Source: Polytrichum commune
Lineage: Eukaryota > Streptophyta > Polytrichopsida > Polytrichales > Polytrichaceae
Length of the DNA: 64,000 nucleotides
Assembly: GCA_950295325.1 (NCBI GenBank)
Contig: OX485808.1
Location: forward strand, 13,024,501-13,088,500
Direction: 5' to 3'
Positions 47,351 to 59,670 of this stretch are shown piece after piece. Both the position numbers and the translations under genes were made by a program. The notes below the pieces were generated by a model that searched no databases, had not been told where the DNA came from, and worked only from the letters and a program-made list of their open reading frames with translations. Every line of letters begins with the position of its first letter. Position 1 is the stretch's first letter.

Positions 47351-47989
47351 CAGTAACCTCCCGCTTAAGTACGCATCCCGGTTAAGTACGGATTTTTTGG
47401 CAAAAAAATTAGGGTTCAAGATTTATTAGTTGAACATGTCGTGAATCGTCATTTGGCGTAAGTTTTGAAGTTTTTTGCGTTTGGCTTTGAGGTCGACCGC
47501 TCCACTCTTGCTCTGAAATGATTCAAACGATTTCTTAAGGCCATCAAATGTTTCCTCTGCTACTGATTGAACTTCAAGGCAGAGCAACTAATCCTTGATG
47601 TCAAGAACATGCTCATAAAGAGAGTCAAAACCCTAGAATATAACTCCGTTTTCTAAACTGACATTCAGTTCATGAGTGTTAACATCGCCTTCACTAACGA
47701 TGTACTCTCGGGCTAGAGCCCTTTTACTCGGAGTGTTCGTTTTGCTAAGCTTCAAGATGATTTCGCAGCGTTCATGCTCATTGAGATGCTTTCCGTTTGG
47801 TTTCTTCGACATTGTAGCGAAACACAAGCGATTTGGGAAACCTTAAACCCTAAAATACACACCTACCGGCTATAGTGAAACACAAGCGATAGCGATTTGG
47901 GAAACCCCAAATCCTAAAGTACGCACCTACCAACTAAGTACGCACAAACTGCACATGTTCAAGTTGCGTACTTAAGCGGGAGGTTACTG
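47351..47989 (-). mobile_element. pogo-like DNA transposon, internally deleted
   Basis: Perfect 25-bp terminal inverted repeats, beginning CAGTAACCTCCCGCTTAAGT, bound a 639-bp element. TA lies on both sides (47349-47350 and 47990-47991). CAGT ends with TA duplication are typical of the pogo/Tigger branch of Tc1/mariner. AAGTACGCA-like motifs recur near both ends, as expected for transposase binding sites. A minus-strand frame encodes the start and end of a transposase-like protein (listed separately), so this is a shortened derivative of an autonomous element. A 60-bp repeat with GAAACACAAGCGAT lies near the right end. Confidence 0.88.
47426..47812 (-). pseudogene. Remnant pogo transposase (start and end joined)
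   Basis: The frame begins MSKKPNGKHLNEHERCEIIL and continues SKTNTPSKRALAREYIVSEG. This resembles the N-terminal CENP-B/pogo helix-turn-helix that binds transposon ends. The same frame continues to ...KLQNLRQMTIHDMFN and a stop at 47426-47428, recalling the short hydrophobic C-terminus of pogo transposases. At 128 codons it lacks the whole DDE catalytic domain. Two in-frame TAG codons (one at 47633-47635) interrupt it, and each would be CAG with one base changed. The frame is otherwise unbroken. It could once have encoded a DNA-binding protein without nuclease activity. Confidence 0.7.
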
Positions 47990-48657
47990 TACTCGTATAC
48001 CCACAAGTACACTAAATAGACTTATGTATGTGGGCCACACCTATTTTCTAGTCAAGGTGGAATTACTGTGGGTCCAAGACCTTGGGTCTTCCCCTTAGTC
48101 ATCATGAAGATTTCCAACCAACACCTTACATAAAACAAATAGTCATCTTACATCAAAAGTGGCAGAACACAAATAATCACCTACATTCATTGTGCAATTA
48201 GGATAAGTACTTATCTAAGACCCACCTAAGTTACATACCTTATACCTTAGCAAGTATGTAGGGTGTGAGAGTGTGTGTGTGTGTGTCTGAAAGGTGAACG
48301 AAGGCAACGTATCGGAGTGATTCTCGTGGGAAAAATCTAAAGGGAATGGAAGAATTCAAGTCCTTTGGTTTTGTGCCAGAACGGCGGTGGTGGGTGGCCC
48401 GGTTTACTTACCGATGGCGATGAAAATTTAACTACTTTAAAGGGAATTTCAAAAGGGAGTGGTGGAACTCCGCTCCCTTATTGGCCGGCTACGCCGACTG
48501 AATAGGTTTGCAAACCACCATGTGCCCAAATATCCTTCGGGTTTGGGGGATGAGAATCCCATGTGACACCTTTGGTGGGAGCTACATACCCCATTCGAAC
48601 TCCGAGGCAAAGGCCCGGAAGAAACAAACAAACAAACAATCAAACAAACAACACAAA
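47990..48657. other. Intergenic; nothing recognised
   Basis: A (GT)n run lies at about 48270-48288. A (CAAA)n-like patch lies at about 48623-48660, just before the next MITE. No gene was recognised. Confidence 0.5.
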
Positions 48658-49016
48658 CAATGAACGAACGGGGAGAACCAACCACTACACTGTTTTTGTC
48701 TAATTAGTGTGGGTTTTTTTGGCTCTACACATCTGGATGAAAGTTCCAGGGAAGGCAAATACTATAAAATCAGTGTGGGCCACACTGATTTCCAACCCAC
48801 ATGAATTTCCCACCCACACTAATTAGACAAAACAATGTAGTTACAAATGAACCAAAATAACATGTTCAAATTGAAGACTTCTGTAAAATTACCCATCGTT
48901 TTAGAAGAATATGTAGAATATACCTCAAAATAATAACGAAAACCAAAAGATGTGAACATGCAACTGGGTCGACATGCAAACAATGGGATCTAGACCAACT
49001 ATGCCCAAAAATCAAG
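48658..49016 (+). mobile_element. hAT-type MITE family, copy 4, with nested MITE
   Basis: Begins CAATGAACGAACGGGGAGAA and follows the family order (TTACAAATGAACC, GAATATACCTCA, AACTGGGTCGAC, ACCAACTATGCCCAAAAATC). The far end is degraded. The TA-flanked MITE at 48688-48837 occupies the same internal site as in copy 3. Confidence 0.7.
48688..48837. mobile_element. TA-flanked MITE nested in hAT-type MITE copy 4
   Basis: 150 bp, with ends CACTGTTTTTGTCTAATTAG and inverse of CATTGTTTTGTCTAATTAGT; TA on both sides. Its ends are closest to those of the 551-bp element at 42448, not to the nested copy at 45807. Confidence 0.8.
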
Positions 49017-49111
49017 AACACATAAAAGAACACATAAAAGAAAGCAAGAAAAAACACATAAAAGAATATGGTGGAGTGGAGTTAGACGAATCCAGACATT
49101 CCTTTACTTTG

Positions 49112-49410
49112 GGGGACTCGACGAGCCAGGCCTCAACTAAGGTGGACCATGTATAGCGTGCGATTTCAATTTTGGATGAAAACTTGTGGATGAAAATGTT
49201 TCGGTGTGCCCCCCCCCCACCACCTCAAGAACGGCACTCCTTGAAGCCCTTTGTGACTCATGTCATTCCCGGGGCCCCAACTAAAGTGGACCATGTATAG
49301 CGTGCGATCTCACGTTTGGATGAAAACGCATGGATGAAAATCTCATGGGGTGGGGGCTCCCCACTTGAAAATGGCATTTGTTGAAGCCCTTTGTGACTTG
49401 TGGCGTTCTT
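49112..49410 (+). repeat. Tandem duplication, 144-bp period x 2
   Basis: GTGGACCATGTATAGCGTGC recurs at a 144-bp spacing (GGACC at 49144 and 49288). TTTGGATGAAAAC, GTGGATGAAAAT-like and TTGAAGCCCTTTGTGACT follow in the same order. No coding meaning was seen. Confidence 0.85.
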
Positions 49411-52408
49411 AGGACCACGGGGGGCGGGGCTACCATGGAAGAAGGGTCAAGCCTCATGAAAGGAGAGGCCACGAATGATTCACCGTATATTCCTATTCAT
49501 GTACCTTGATGGTAAGCGACGGATGAAATCCATCCGGGGGGTGTCTATGGTGCATGGGCTAGATTCCAACGTTTCCAAGCCTTTCTCTCACTGACTATGA
49601 TATCAAAGCGAAACTCCTTGAATCACTCTGTGGACTATCCATTCTTTGGGTCCCATATATCCCTAAATGTGAGGTCCCGTACATCATACTCATACGGATA
49701 AAAAGTGGTGGATCACAATTTGATGGTGGATTGGGCCAATTAGAAATGGACTTCAATAAAAAAATTAAGTTACTTTGAGACGATGGCGCTCCTTTATTAA
49801 CATCGTTCGGTGCAATAACAACAAGTAAACTATCATCGTGTGGATTACCTCAAAGGAGATCGAGGAACGACTTAGTGCTCAACGAAATTCGGTGGTTGAC
49901 CTAGACTCAAGGTTTCTTTAAACCATATCGCCTACCCTTGTTCACTATGATAGGCCGCCTAACTAGGAGAAAAGCTTGTAGTATTGTTAAGTAGAAGGGT
50001 TGCTTACTCTTCCCACTTAAAGGGAATCGAATCGGGTCCACCGTATGCGACACGTGTCCCAATATTGAAGCTCCACATCATGTTGGGAAACACCCCGCCA
50101 TGGTTCACCCTAAGATGAAGGCCATTGTCATGTCATAATGTTTCTTTGCCTTTGTTGATTCATTCCCCTTGGCATGGTAGGGAAGCATTATTGATTAGCA
50201 ATGTTTGTGGCTAATCCAAAGTTCGAGAACACTCGTGAGATTCTCTAGCAATGCGTGTGCAATATCTTTGTGTGAGGAAGTTGATTGCTCGGAGGAGTAA
50301 CCTCGTGGTTCATTGAAAGGACAAAGGTCATGTGAAGTGTGTTATTGTTTAGTGGACGGGGGGCAATAAGTAACTTGAACATGAGGCTTTGTGGGACCAT
50401 CTTGAGACCCAAGAAATGACCTGATGGGATTGTTCACCTGAGCAAGATGCATTTCAATGCACTTGGAACTTTCCTATTACCCTTGATGTTGAAAGCATTT
50501 GAGTTCATTGTCAGCGACACTTGGTTTGATTAGCCACTTCTATACAATAGTCGAATTCTTGAGGACATCTCTTCATTGCAACATTTTTGAGGAATACATA
50601 ATGATCGCAAGGTCAAGGTTTTTTGGGTAGACGTCTAGTAATTTTCCCTAATTTAAGATGACATGATGGATGAGAACTTAAATTTTCTCAAAAAAAAGTT
50701 GAATATGTGTATGTATGCTTAAAAATAGAATACATGCTTGTGAGAATTTGGATATCCAAATTTGAAATCCACATGTTTCTTGTAGAGGTCATTGAAAAGT
50801 GTCTAATTTATCAAATGGCGAGCGTCTCTACGACGTCTCTCATACTGGACTTGAATGTCGTATTTTAACTAGTAGGAGGCATGGGTCTTTTGTACAAAAT
50901 TGTAGGTGCATGACATTGTCATGGTTTTTGGCAGACCACAAATTTAATGTCAATAGATTGTCATCATGGGTTTGTCTTCACTTTTGTGAATTCCATTGTC
51001 ATTCCACATAGAAGGTGAATATGCAACTCAATGTAATCGATTTCTTACAAAAGTATCAACTAGAATGTCCTCCTATAATCATGAACTCCTCCGTACAATG
51101 TTTTGATGCCTATATTGGACCTTTGACGTCCTTGAAAGATAAAGTCCCAACCCACACTTATTATTTCCTGGACGTGTTTGTTTTATCCTTTACCTTTTTG
51201 AAGCTTGCTATCGAATGAGCCTCACATTGGTGCTCTTCGTGTTGGCCATGCAAATTGCTTGCAATTTAGGAGGTCACAATTTTACGGCATCGAGGCCGTG
51301 GATATGAACATGTGAACATTGAGCACCTATGGAACAAATCCGCACACATCTAATTAGTCGCCAAAAGGGACTCGAAAGTTGTGTGCAAAGTCTACACACT
51401 ATTGAAGGTTCTTCTTCACGTATGGGGCATGTGTGTTTTTTGAGTTGAACAAGTGTACCACCTATCCCAACTGCAAATGGAAGTTGGGAGTTAGATTTTT
51501 TTTTCTTGGGGGGGAAGAATCATCTTCTTCGATTCACGTCATGTTGTCATGTTGCAACTTAGACTTGTCTTTTTAGGGCTTAGTATACTAGGAGCCTGTG
51601 TTTCCCTCTCAAAAAGTGAGGCATCGGCCACCCAAAAGGGCCACCTCGAACACGACGGTGAAGTACAACTTGTAGCTTAGACTTGCGCCATAGCCATGCC
51701 TTTATATCATACCTCCCACTTCCCGACAAATACCCTATGGAGTCTCCCGATGCCTCACACCGTTCTTGTAGTAAGCTTGGATATGTACATAAAGTGGAAG
51801 TAAGGTAAGGCAAGCACACCTAAAACGGACATATAAGCATCGAGTCGCATATTTTCTAGTATTAGAGAGACCAAAAATAAATAATCGATCTTTGGCGAGA
51901 TCGGGAGGATTCCAAGTTCCAACATACTAAAGCCAACACCTATATCATATGTTTGAGTGGAGTACATCCTCATAATTGATATGTATCTAATGTACAAGAT
52001 TTATTTGTGTTGGTTCAAGGTCAAGGGTTGGTTTTAGGTATACATCCCTTAAATTGATGAGTGCAACCACAAGTAGAGTTTCGTGATGTCTAACACCCCA
52101 CCCAAAACCAACACTTTAAACTCCTGCACAATAAGTACGTATAGAGAATGAAAATGTCCACTGCCTTAGCATCATTTGACAGGAATGTAAACATGAAATG
52201 AATTGGTTTATAATTTGGGTTTTTTTAATAAATTTATTTTGTTTTGTCCCTAAATGTCATTTGTCTTCATGTAGTTGGTTGTCCAACCTCTTAATAGCTT
52301 ATGTGGAAATTGAATTTAGGCATATTCTTAACCTATCATACTTGAACCTATAGTTTGTATTGATTATGAGTAGAACGAATAGGCAAACGATTGTCTTTGA
52401 CAACACTA
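49411..52408. other. Intergenic; no supported gene
   Basis: Several frames of about 65-80 codons (50799-51011, 51015-51218, 51580-51819) have no recognisable motif. A 13-bp inverted pair (GTGAGGCATCGG at about 51618 and its inverse at about 51748) could fold or mark a small element. Confidence 0.45.
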
Positions 52409-52626
52409 CATTAAATATGATGTTTAGTGTCAATTACTATTTCGAGTTACATGATGCTATATATTTTATTATTGATGTATTTTTTACGAAGTAAAGATGG
52501 TAATGTTCTATAATGGCTAAACAATTAATTTCACCTTTGTTGACAAAAAAAAATGAAATATACGGTAAATGGTTATAGCATTGCATAATTCCAACTAGAA
52601 AGTGATGATAAACACAATATTTAGTG
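52409..52626. mobile_element. TA-flanked MITE (218 bp)
   Basis: Ends CATTAAATATGATGTTTAGT and inverse of CACTAAATATTGTGTTTATC, with roughly 75 percent inverted similarity over about 55 bp. TA lies on both sides. It is a diverged member of the CACTRATT-end family. Confidence 0.72.
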
Positions 52627-54959
52627 TAGTATGATTGTTGAGACTCTTTGTGCAAAGACTACCACCTCCACCCGTACAATTTTGACCCAAGTAACTAGGC
52701 CTTTTGATGTGACTATCACTTTAATATTTTTTTACTCCCCCTCCTTTTTCTATGTGCCCCAAGTAACTTTGCATATGAGAGATGGTAAGGTAGTGGGTCG
52801 TTGATGGTGATATTTTCAATAGAGTTATCCATAAAGGGTTGATACTAATAAAGCTACCATCCATACAATTGGATGTCAAATATCATTTGGATACTGCATA
52901 TCATAAACCTTCAAAAACCACTCCCAAAATTATAGAGCATTTGAGAGATTCGAACTAATATTTTTTTCCTTGGTGTAAATCGAAGTGATCCTAGGACGAG
53001 TTCAAAAGCCAATCACAAATTTACAGGGCCTTGGTACGACTTCATGGTCCACGGTGTAAACAACCCCATCCATGGTGTAAATTTACAAATACTGTCATCC
53101 CAAACTTACTTATAGTTCATCCACTTTCAGTATATTGTGCATCCTAACCTTTATGTAATGGTTTATTATTATGGGTGATTGAAATTTGGATGAAAAATCA
53201 CCTAGTAAGTGACAGTAATTACCTTAAATCACTTAGTGTAGTGTTTGATCGAGGCCCCATATATACCTTAATAGAGCACCGTATCTTTGACAAGCTTTGT
53301 GAGCTACTGTGTGAATAGGGTGAAATTCGAGCAATGTTCACTTTGATTTAGTCGAGGAGTGGATTGTTCAACTGTCTATAAAGTACAAGTTGAAAAGCAC
53401 ACCAAGTTGCATGGAAGTCGGGCTATCAATGTAGCCCAACCTAATGTATGTGGGAATTATTTGGTTCAATTTTCATGTTTGCCAACCTCTACAGCTTTAC
53501 ACAGCGAAATTTGTGTTGCATTAGCAAATCTACAATGAAGCTTCAACAACAATTAGAATAAACATCAAAACTTTCCCTAATTTAGTTATAATAGTTATCG
53601 AAAGTGCATGTTTCTTGACTCCTCAAGCAAATACATAGATATGTTTTTTCAATTGCGTTCATTATGGAATGTATGGTAGTTGATAAGATTAGAAAATGTA
53701 GTTATATCTCTTTTAAGAAATTGTGTTTATTGAGTTTTACTCTTTGATCCTCACCAAACCACACACCAATCAAATACATGAGTCCACTTAAGAAAAGCCG
53801 AATAACATCTGCACATCATAAAATAAAATAGAAGATAACACCCGTACATAGGTACCGGCATGAATTTGAGCCCGTTAACCTGATGCTGATCACGGGTACC
53901 GTGATGCAATATTAGGTGTTATGCCTCCTTTGGGAGGTGGGCTCTGGGGGACCGCACATCATAACACCAACACCAACATAAAACTTGCACATCACTCAAC
54001 CACATATACTTTGGAACATATATGGCATTGGACTATATGTTGAAAATGTGTTAGTTATTTTAAGGTGAATTATCGACAAACATGGGGGGGGGGGGGGGAC
54101 CTCTATGATCAATTCGTATTTTGAAAATGAAAATAAAAAATAAATTTCCACTTGAGCTCCAAAAACAACTGTAATGGACTGTCAAACCAACACCATGAGG
54201 GCCGGAGAGGAGATGGTGCGGTGGTAAGGCAACTTCCTTCAGCGTTGCATAATCATAGGCATCTTAGGGCCACTCCACACACGAGCCAAGAGCCATGACC
54301 ACGAAATTGTGAGAGCCCGAATGAAAGTGTCCAAAGGCCATCCCAACACACCTCCAAAATCATGTAGTGTGGTCACGGGCCCTCAAGTGCAGTGTGAAGT
54401 CATATGTGACTAGGCCCTCAACCAAATGTTATTTCAATGAATTATTAGTCACACATGATAAAATAGAATAAACCAATGGTTGTGAGCATGCAGAGTGCCA
54501 TGATCTCCCAATTTTGTGTTAGGCCTACCTGCAAGAGGTGGTTTTTGAAAATAGTCCAAGTGACCATGAAACATGATCCATTTGATGCCATGTAGGAGTC
54601 CATGTAGACTTTACATCCATCTTGCCTTCACATAATCTGTTGGTCCCTCAAGCGTAGTGTGAAGTGAACTTGGACGGGCTCCGCCTTTTCCACCATTGAG
54701 AGGTGCTTGCAGTGTAATGGTCATGGGCTCTCAGTCTCGTGTGTGAAGTGACCCTTAGCTCATGAGTCTTGAGTATATGCTTACAGGTGTACTTAGATTA
54801 ATAATATTGGTGATGTGCAGACCGGTCTTACGGTATCTCGCATCCCTGTTATTAGCCATATACTGGTACCAATACAAAACCCTAACACAATGATGAGTAG
54901 ATTTAGCGCCATGACACCGAAACTAGGGTGGCAGAGTTGTAGACAGACATAGCTGACTA
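52627..54959. other. Intergenic; repeat scraps only
   Basis: Positions 53085-53230 resemble internal parts of the 42448-42998 element (TTTACAAATACTGTCAT, GAAATTTGGATGAAAA-TCAC). A G14-like run lies at 54084-54098. A CTCAAG-GTAGTGTGAAGTG-type motif repeats around 54380 and 54650. No gene was seen. Confidence 0.45.
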
Positions 54960-57900
54960 GAAGCGGCCACCTTTCCTTCGTGGCTGGGGTGCAGCAAAAC
55001 CATCAACCCAACACGACTCACCTAGAAACTAGGGAACTGGGATTTATGGCCCATGCAACTTTCCACGGGCCCCACATTGACAACACATTGACAGAATCCA
55101 CATTCTGGGATAACATAATGCAAGATTCTCGAGATGCTAAAGTGGATTTCTGATTCAAAACGACACTGAAGGCCCGGCTCTTGATGATTACTGCCTGGAA
55201 GCCGAGGTAAACTTTCTTTGTGACCACATGATGATGGCAAGTTTTTATCAATGAGAAGCTTCCCACGCATGCATTAGTATCTTGGGTAACGCTACTCGAC
55301 CAAACAGTTCATCTAGGGAAGATTTTGTACAAAAGCAAATCAGGATCAGGGTTTCTTTTTTATATTTGAAAGCTGATTCTCCTGGCATTGCTAGGAAACC
55401 CATTCAAAGCAACATGGGGTATATCTGATATACAACCCGGATCCCAACTTTTAATCTAGCCTCCCTAGCACGGTTGAAAGTGCCGACTTGGATCTCCCTC
55501 AAACAACTTCCGCTAGAATACGCCCCAATACCCTAATCCATCGTCCAAGGAATTGGTGAAGTCCTGGGTGTTGATTAAGCCAATGAGACAGCCCAAAACC
55601 CAGATTCTGTGTGGCGATGGCCTTAGATAGAGGATGGATCAGCTCCGTCAACCTCAAGTCCCTTGACCCTACGAGGTAAGTGTTGTTCTTATGGACTACG
55701 AGAATGCACCCAGAAGATGCAGATATTGTTTAGATACTAACCACTGCGTAAAGGATTGCCACGAACTCAACAGGTGAAGGAGGTCTCGAACATTCTCAAG
55801 ACAGAAGCCCATGGAGACAGAATGGCATGGACACTAGGAAATCCCACCTCACTCCTAGCATAAACCAACATGAGAACCCACCAGACTATCAGAATCAACA
55901 CTCCACATCTAGAACCCAACAAACAGATACAGAGGCAAACAAAGGCAAGAGCATCATGAACTCCCAATTGGATGCAGATGGTTTTCAATATGTCACTGAC
56001 AAGAGGACTTCCCGAACATCCAACACGCTTCCCACCAAACTGAGACTCCCGCGCAATCAGAAAGCCCATCAATAGCTACCCGAAGCCAATCTTTCATGCC
56101 CATTCAACAAGTTGTAGCTACTATGGAGGACAATATGCCAAATCAACCCCTAGTAACCTGGGTTTTACCGAACTTAGACTCAATCGGGGAACCCGCCATC
56201 ACGCCTCTTCCAATGATTAATGAAACATAGTGGTTTTCCCGCTTTGTATTCATAAAGGACAACCTGCACCAACTACTTCACCGATCATTGTCCTCATGGA
56301 TTCTTTCGTAGCTGCAACTGACGCCTCAATGGACCCCAACATACCTGCAACGATTCAATAGATCAGTAGCGAGATAGAAACCCCCTCGGAAGAGATATCA
56401 ATCCTCTGCAGTCAACCACAAGGAGAGAACCTCTCAACACATGGTCGTGATCCTAGACAGTGATCGGGGAGAGTTTTGGGCATAATCGGTTGAGATCCTA
56501 GTGTTTGCAAGTCCAACCGGTTAGATGTTGACATCTTCCGGTTTTCCTTTATTAAATTGGGGTATATTCTATGAATTCCTCTAAAATGATCGATAAATTT
56601 CCTGCAGTCTTGAACTTCAACCGGTTATCTCTCAAACTCAACCGGTTCATTTGTAACTAACTGCCGGTTCTCCCCGATCATTGATCCTAGAAACTCAACC
56701 CCCGCTCCTCTCAGAGTCCCCGTCCTTCCAGGTCAACCATGATACAACAAGGATCCCAGGAGTGGAAAACCCAGCTAGAATTCACACGGATGAGGATCAA
56801 GAGAATTAGGAGAACCTGATAATTTCAATGTGAAATTACTGGGACAACAGGAGAAACTCCACCACAACCAACAGAGGGATGGAAGGTTAGTGGGATCTAA
56901 CCTAGGTTATATTCTTCACCTTGAGACTGCACGCCAAGAGACTTGTGATCTGGAGATGATGGAAGGTCACGAAGCCCTCGCTCCAATCTTATGAAAACAT
57001 ATTGATAGACTCACAGCTTGAGAAAAACAAAAGGGGTCGCCTTGGCCCCATTGGTGCCGCGCACATGAGCAACCATCAGCCGTTCTGGGACCGTCCGTCA
57101 TAGCTCAGAAGCCATGGGTTCGCCGTCCTCCGTCAGGTAATTCCTTGGCAAGTTTCTTACTGCGCAAATTTTCTCTTTCTCCTTTCTCTCACATTCATAG
57201 ACACCGGGATAGAGTAAATGAAAGGTGGGGAGAGGTGGAGGCGAGCGCAGCAAGGCGCTTTGTGCCCACCTGGTGTATCAGCTTGTAGGCAGAGGTATGA
57301 ACACGCCCCCCTACTGACCAACCTCGGGGGGCACGTGGACCTTTGCCATGCGCATGGTGGGGCAGACTGCTACCGTGTGCATGGCACCATTGCGGTTCGC
57401 AAGAAATTGGGCAAAGAAAAATCACTTAGAAACATGAAGTTGGAAGCTAGGACGTGGAATGTAGTGGCGCTACAAGAGAGGAATCCTTCTCAATGTGGAT
57501 GGTCAAGGCCATACTCCAAGAGTATGCTTCCCTTGACCATACACACCCGGAGGTGACATTGGGATCATGGAGTATATGTGTCAAATCTACCAAGGGAGAG
57601 AATGAAACGGTGGGATGAGATTAGCACTAACACCCCTTTAGATTGTGGATGGATAGTAGCATGAGATTTTGATATGGTAGAACAAAGAAGCCATGAATGC
57701 TCACTTAGTGGTAAGATGATTAGTCACCAAGAAATAGCTCTTAACACATGGAGATGGCCTACATTACTCCTGAGACAATGTTAGAGAAGATGATATTAGA
57801 GTGCTAGCTCACCTAGATAGAATCTATAGCCTCTCCAACGAACACCTATGCTTTGTTCCCACATCACCCAATATGTAATTCATGGAGATGATATCACCTT

Positions 57901-59121
57901 TGATCAACATCCAGTTTCATGCCAAATTGAGCTCTCCATCCTTGAGGTGTGGAGCAAATTGGAATGCAAACTTGCACCATCTAGTAGTAAGCAAAGAAGA
58001 GATGGCTTCCATATGGCAAGAACAACCTCATCATGAAGCTTTCTTTACCAGACTCTAACATATTACAAACTGGTACAAGAACTTTTGCAAGAAGACAATG
58101 GAGGAGTTTCAATACACGGAGACTAAGCAAAAGACTCAACTTCAACATGCATAAGTGTGGTTACAAATAGAACCTACAAACCATGACATTCAAATGGAGG
58201 TGAAGGAGGCATGTGAACAAATCACACAAATTGAAACACACAAAGGCCGGAGGGTACATCATTCGTAGATGAAGTGGATGGAATCCGGAGACATGCTCAC
58301 AAAGCAAGTCTTCTCATGTACTAGGGAGAAACCCTTTAACCATCTTATTGTCAAGCTTAATTTCCCCAAGGTTGTAGCTATCAATGAAAAGAAAGACCTT
58401 GAAGGAGTTTGCATTGAATTCTATTTTTTAAATGTATAAATATTGCCCATCTACCACCGCTCGATAGAATCTCATTTAAGATCTCCTCCAACATGTACCC
58501 AACAAGTTCTCTCGGTTTGCCTATGCTAGTCTAGATGCCCATATTACCATTGATGATTTAACTAATGCAATTGATTACATGGCTGCTAACAAAGCTCCAG
58601 GTCCAAATGGCTTGACCGTCGAATTTTTTCAAATCTTGTTGGGAATTCATATGAGATGCTACCTCAAGATGGTCCAACCCACCTTGTAGAATGGGCACTC
58701 CTTCGTGGGGTCACTAAAGGCCTTATCATGCTTATCCACAAAGGAGAGTCCAAGGAAGAGTTCACCAACTGGCAACCAATCACCCTCCTCAACATAGCGT
58801 ATAAGATCTACGTGGAAGTCTTGCAAAGGTGGCTCCAATTCCTTCTCTCATAGGTTATTGACAGTGACCAATCGATTTTTCTTCCACTTAGGTATGTTCT
58901 ACACAACGTTTTCTTAACTCATGAAGACATTTAGTGGGTTGAAGTATCTAAGCAAATAATCTCTTCCCTAAACTAGATTTTGTGAAAACCTATGATAAGG
59001 TTGCATGAGACTTCCTTTTTTGCAATATGATTAAACTTGGCATGCCTCAAAGTTTCGTGGATAAAGTGAAACTATTTTTAAGAGATGCAAGTGTGCCCAT
59101 GAATCTCAACAATCAAGTATG
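54960..59121 (+). mobile_element. L1-type LINE relic (gag-like ORF1, endonuclease, reverse transcriptase)
   Basis: ORF1 pieces: a DUF4283-like segment VPTWISLKQLPLEY from 55480 and a perfect CCHC zinc knuckle CRYCLDTNHCVKDC at 55718-55759, followed by DADGFQYVTDKR. ORF2 pieces: an apurinic-type endonuclease remnant at about 57640-57950 (WIVA-DFDMVEQ and DDITFDQHPVSC), then reverse transcriptase at about 58555-59110. The RT shows NKAPGPNGLTVEFF, EEFTNWQPITLLNIAYKIYV, SDQSIFLPLRYVLHNVFLTHEDI and the motif-A region LDFVKTYDKVA. Stops and frameshifts occur every 50-150 codons and the YxDD motif is lost, so it is inactive. The sequence breaks off into a minisatellite at 59122. A 226-bp MITE interrupts ORF1. 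Confidence 0.85.
56458..56683 (-). mobile_element. hAT-type MITE, complete copy with 8-bp target duplication, inside the LINE
   Basis: 226 bp, with ends CAGTGATCGGGGAGA and the inverse of CAATGATCGGGGAGA. It is flanked by ATCCTAGA on both sides (56450-56457 and 56684-56691). An 8-bp duplication with CAGTG-like ends fits hAT. It is the simplest member of the family seen at 34565, 45456, 45778 and 48658, lacks the TA-MITE, and so serves as the empty-site reference. Its interior contains several AACCGGTT motifs. Confidence 0.92.
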
Positions 59122-59670
59122 GCTCTAGCAGACTAAGTGTCTCTTGTTGTTGTAGAACCAAGTAGCTTTAGTAGGCTAAGTAGTTCTTTGTTGTTGTAGA
59201 CCAAATAGCTCGCTAAGTGTCTCTTGTTGTTGTAGAACCAAGTAGCTTCAGTAGGCTAAGTAGTTCTTTGTTGTTGTAGACCAAATAGCTCTAGTAGGCT
59301 AAGTATCTCTTTGTTGTTGTCAAACCACGTAGCTATAGTAGACTAAGTGTCTCTTTGTTGTTGTCAAACCCAGTAGCTATAGTAGACTAAGTATCTCTTT
59401 GTTGTCGTTGTAGAACCAAGTAGCTCTAGTAGACTAAGGCTCTTGTTGTTGAAGAACCAAGTATCTCTAGTAGGCTAAGTATCCAAGTAAGCCTTTTGAG
59501 TAGCTATTTTGCAAGTAACAAAATAATCAAGTAGTCAAATAGCCAAGTAAGCAAGTAATCCTTTGAGTAACTCTTTTACATGTAACCAAATAACCAAGTA
59601 ACCAAGTAGCCAAGTAACCGAGTAATCCTTTTGAGTAACTCTTTTATAAGTAACCAAGTACCTCAATGAT
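59122..59670 (+). repeat. Minisatellite: about 44-bp units, then AAGTANCC-rich units
   Basis: From 59122 to about 59484 a unit of the form TAGTAGGCTAAGTATCTCTT plus TGTTGTTGTAGAACCAAGTAGCTC repeats about eight times. TAGCT marks occur at 59163, 59206, 59243, 59286, 59330, 59374 and 59420, a spacing of 37-46 bp. From about 59485 to 59670 a second pattern follows, built from AAGTAACCAAGTAGCC-like pieces and CTTTTGAGTAACTCTTTTA. It starts exactly where the LINE reverse transcriptase stops being readable. Confidence 0.88.
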
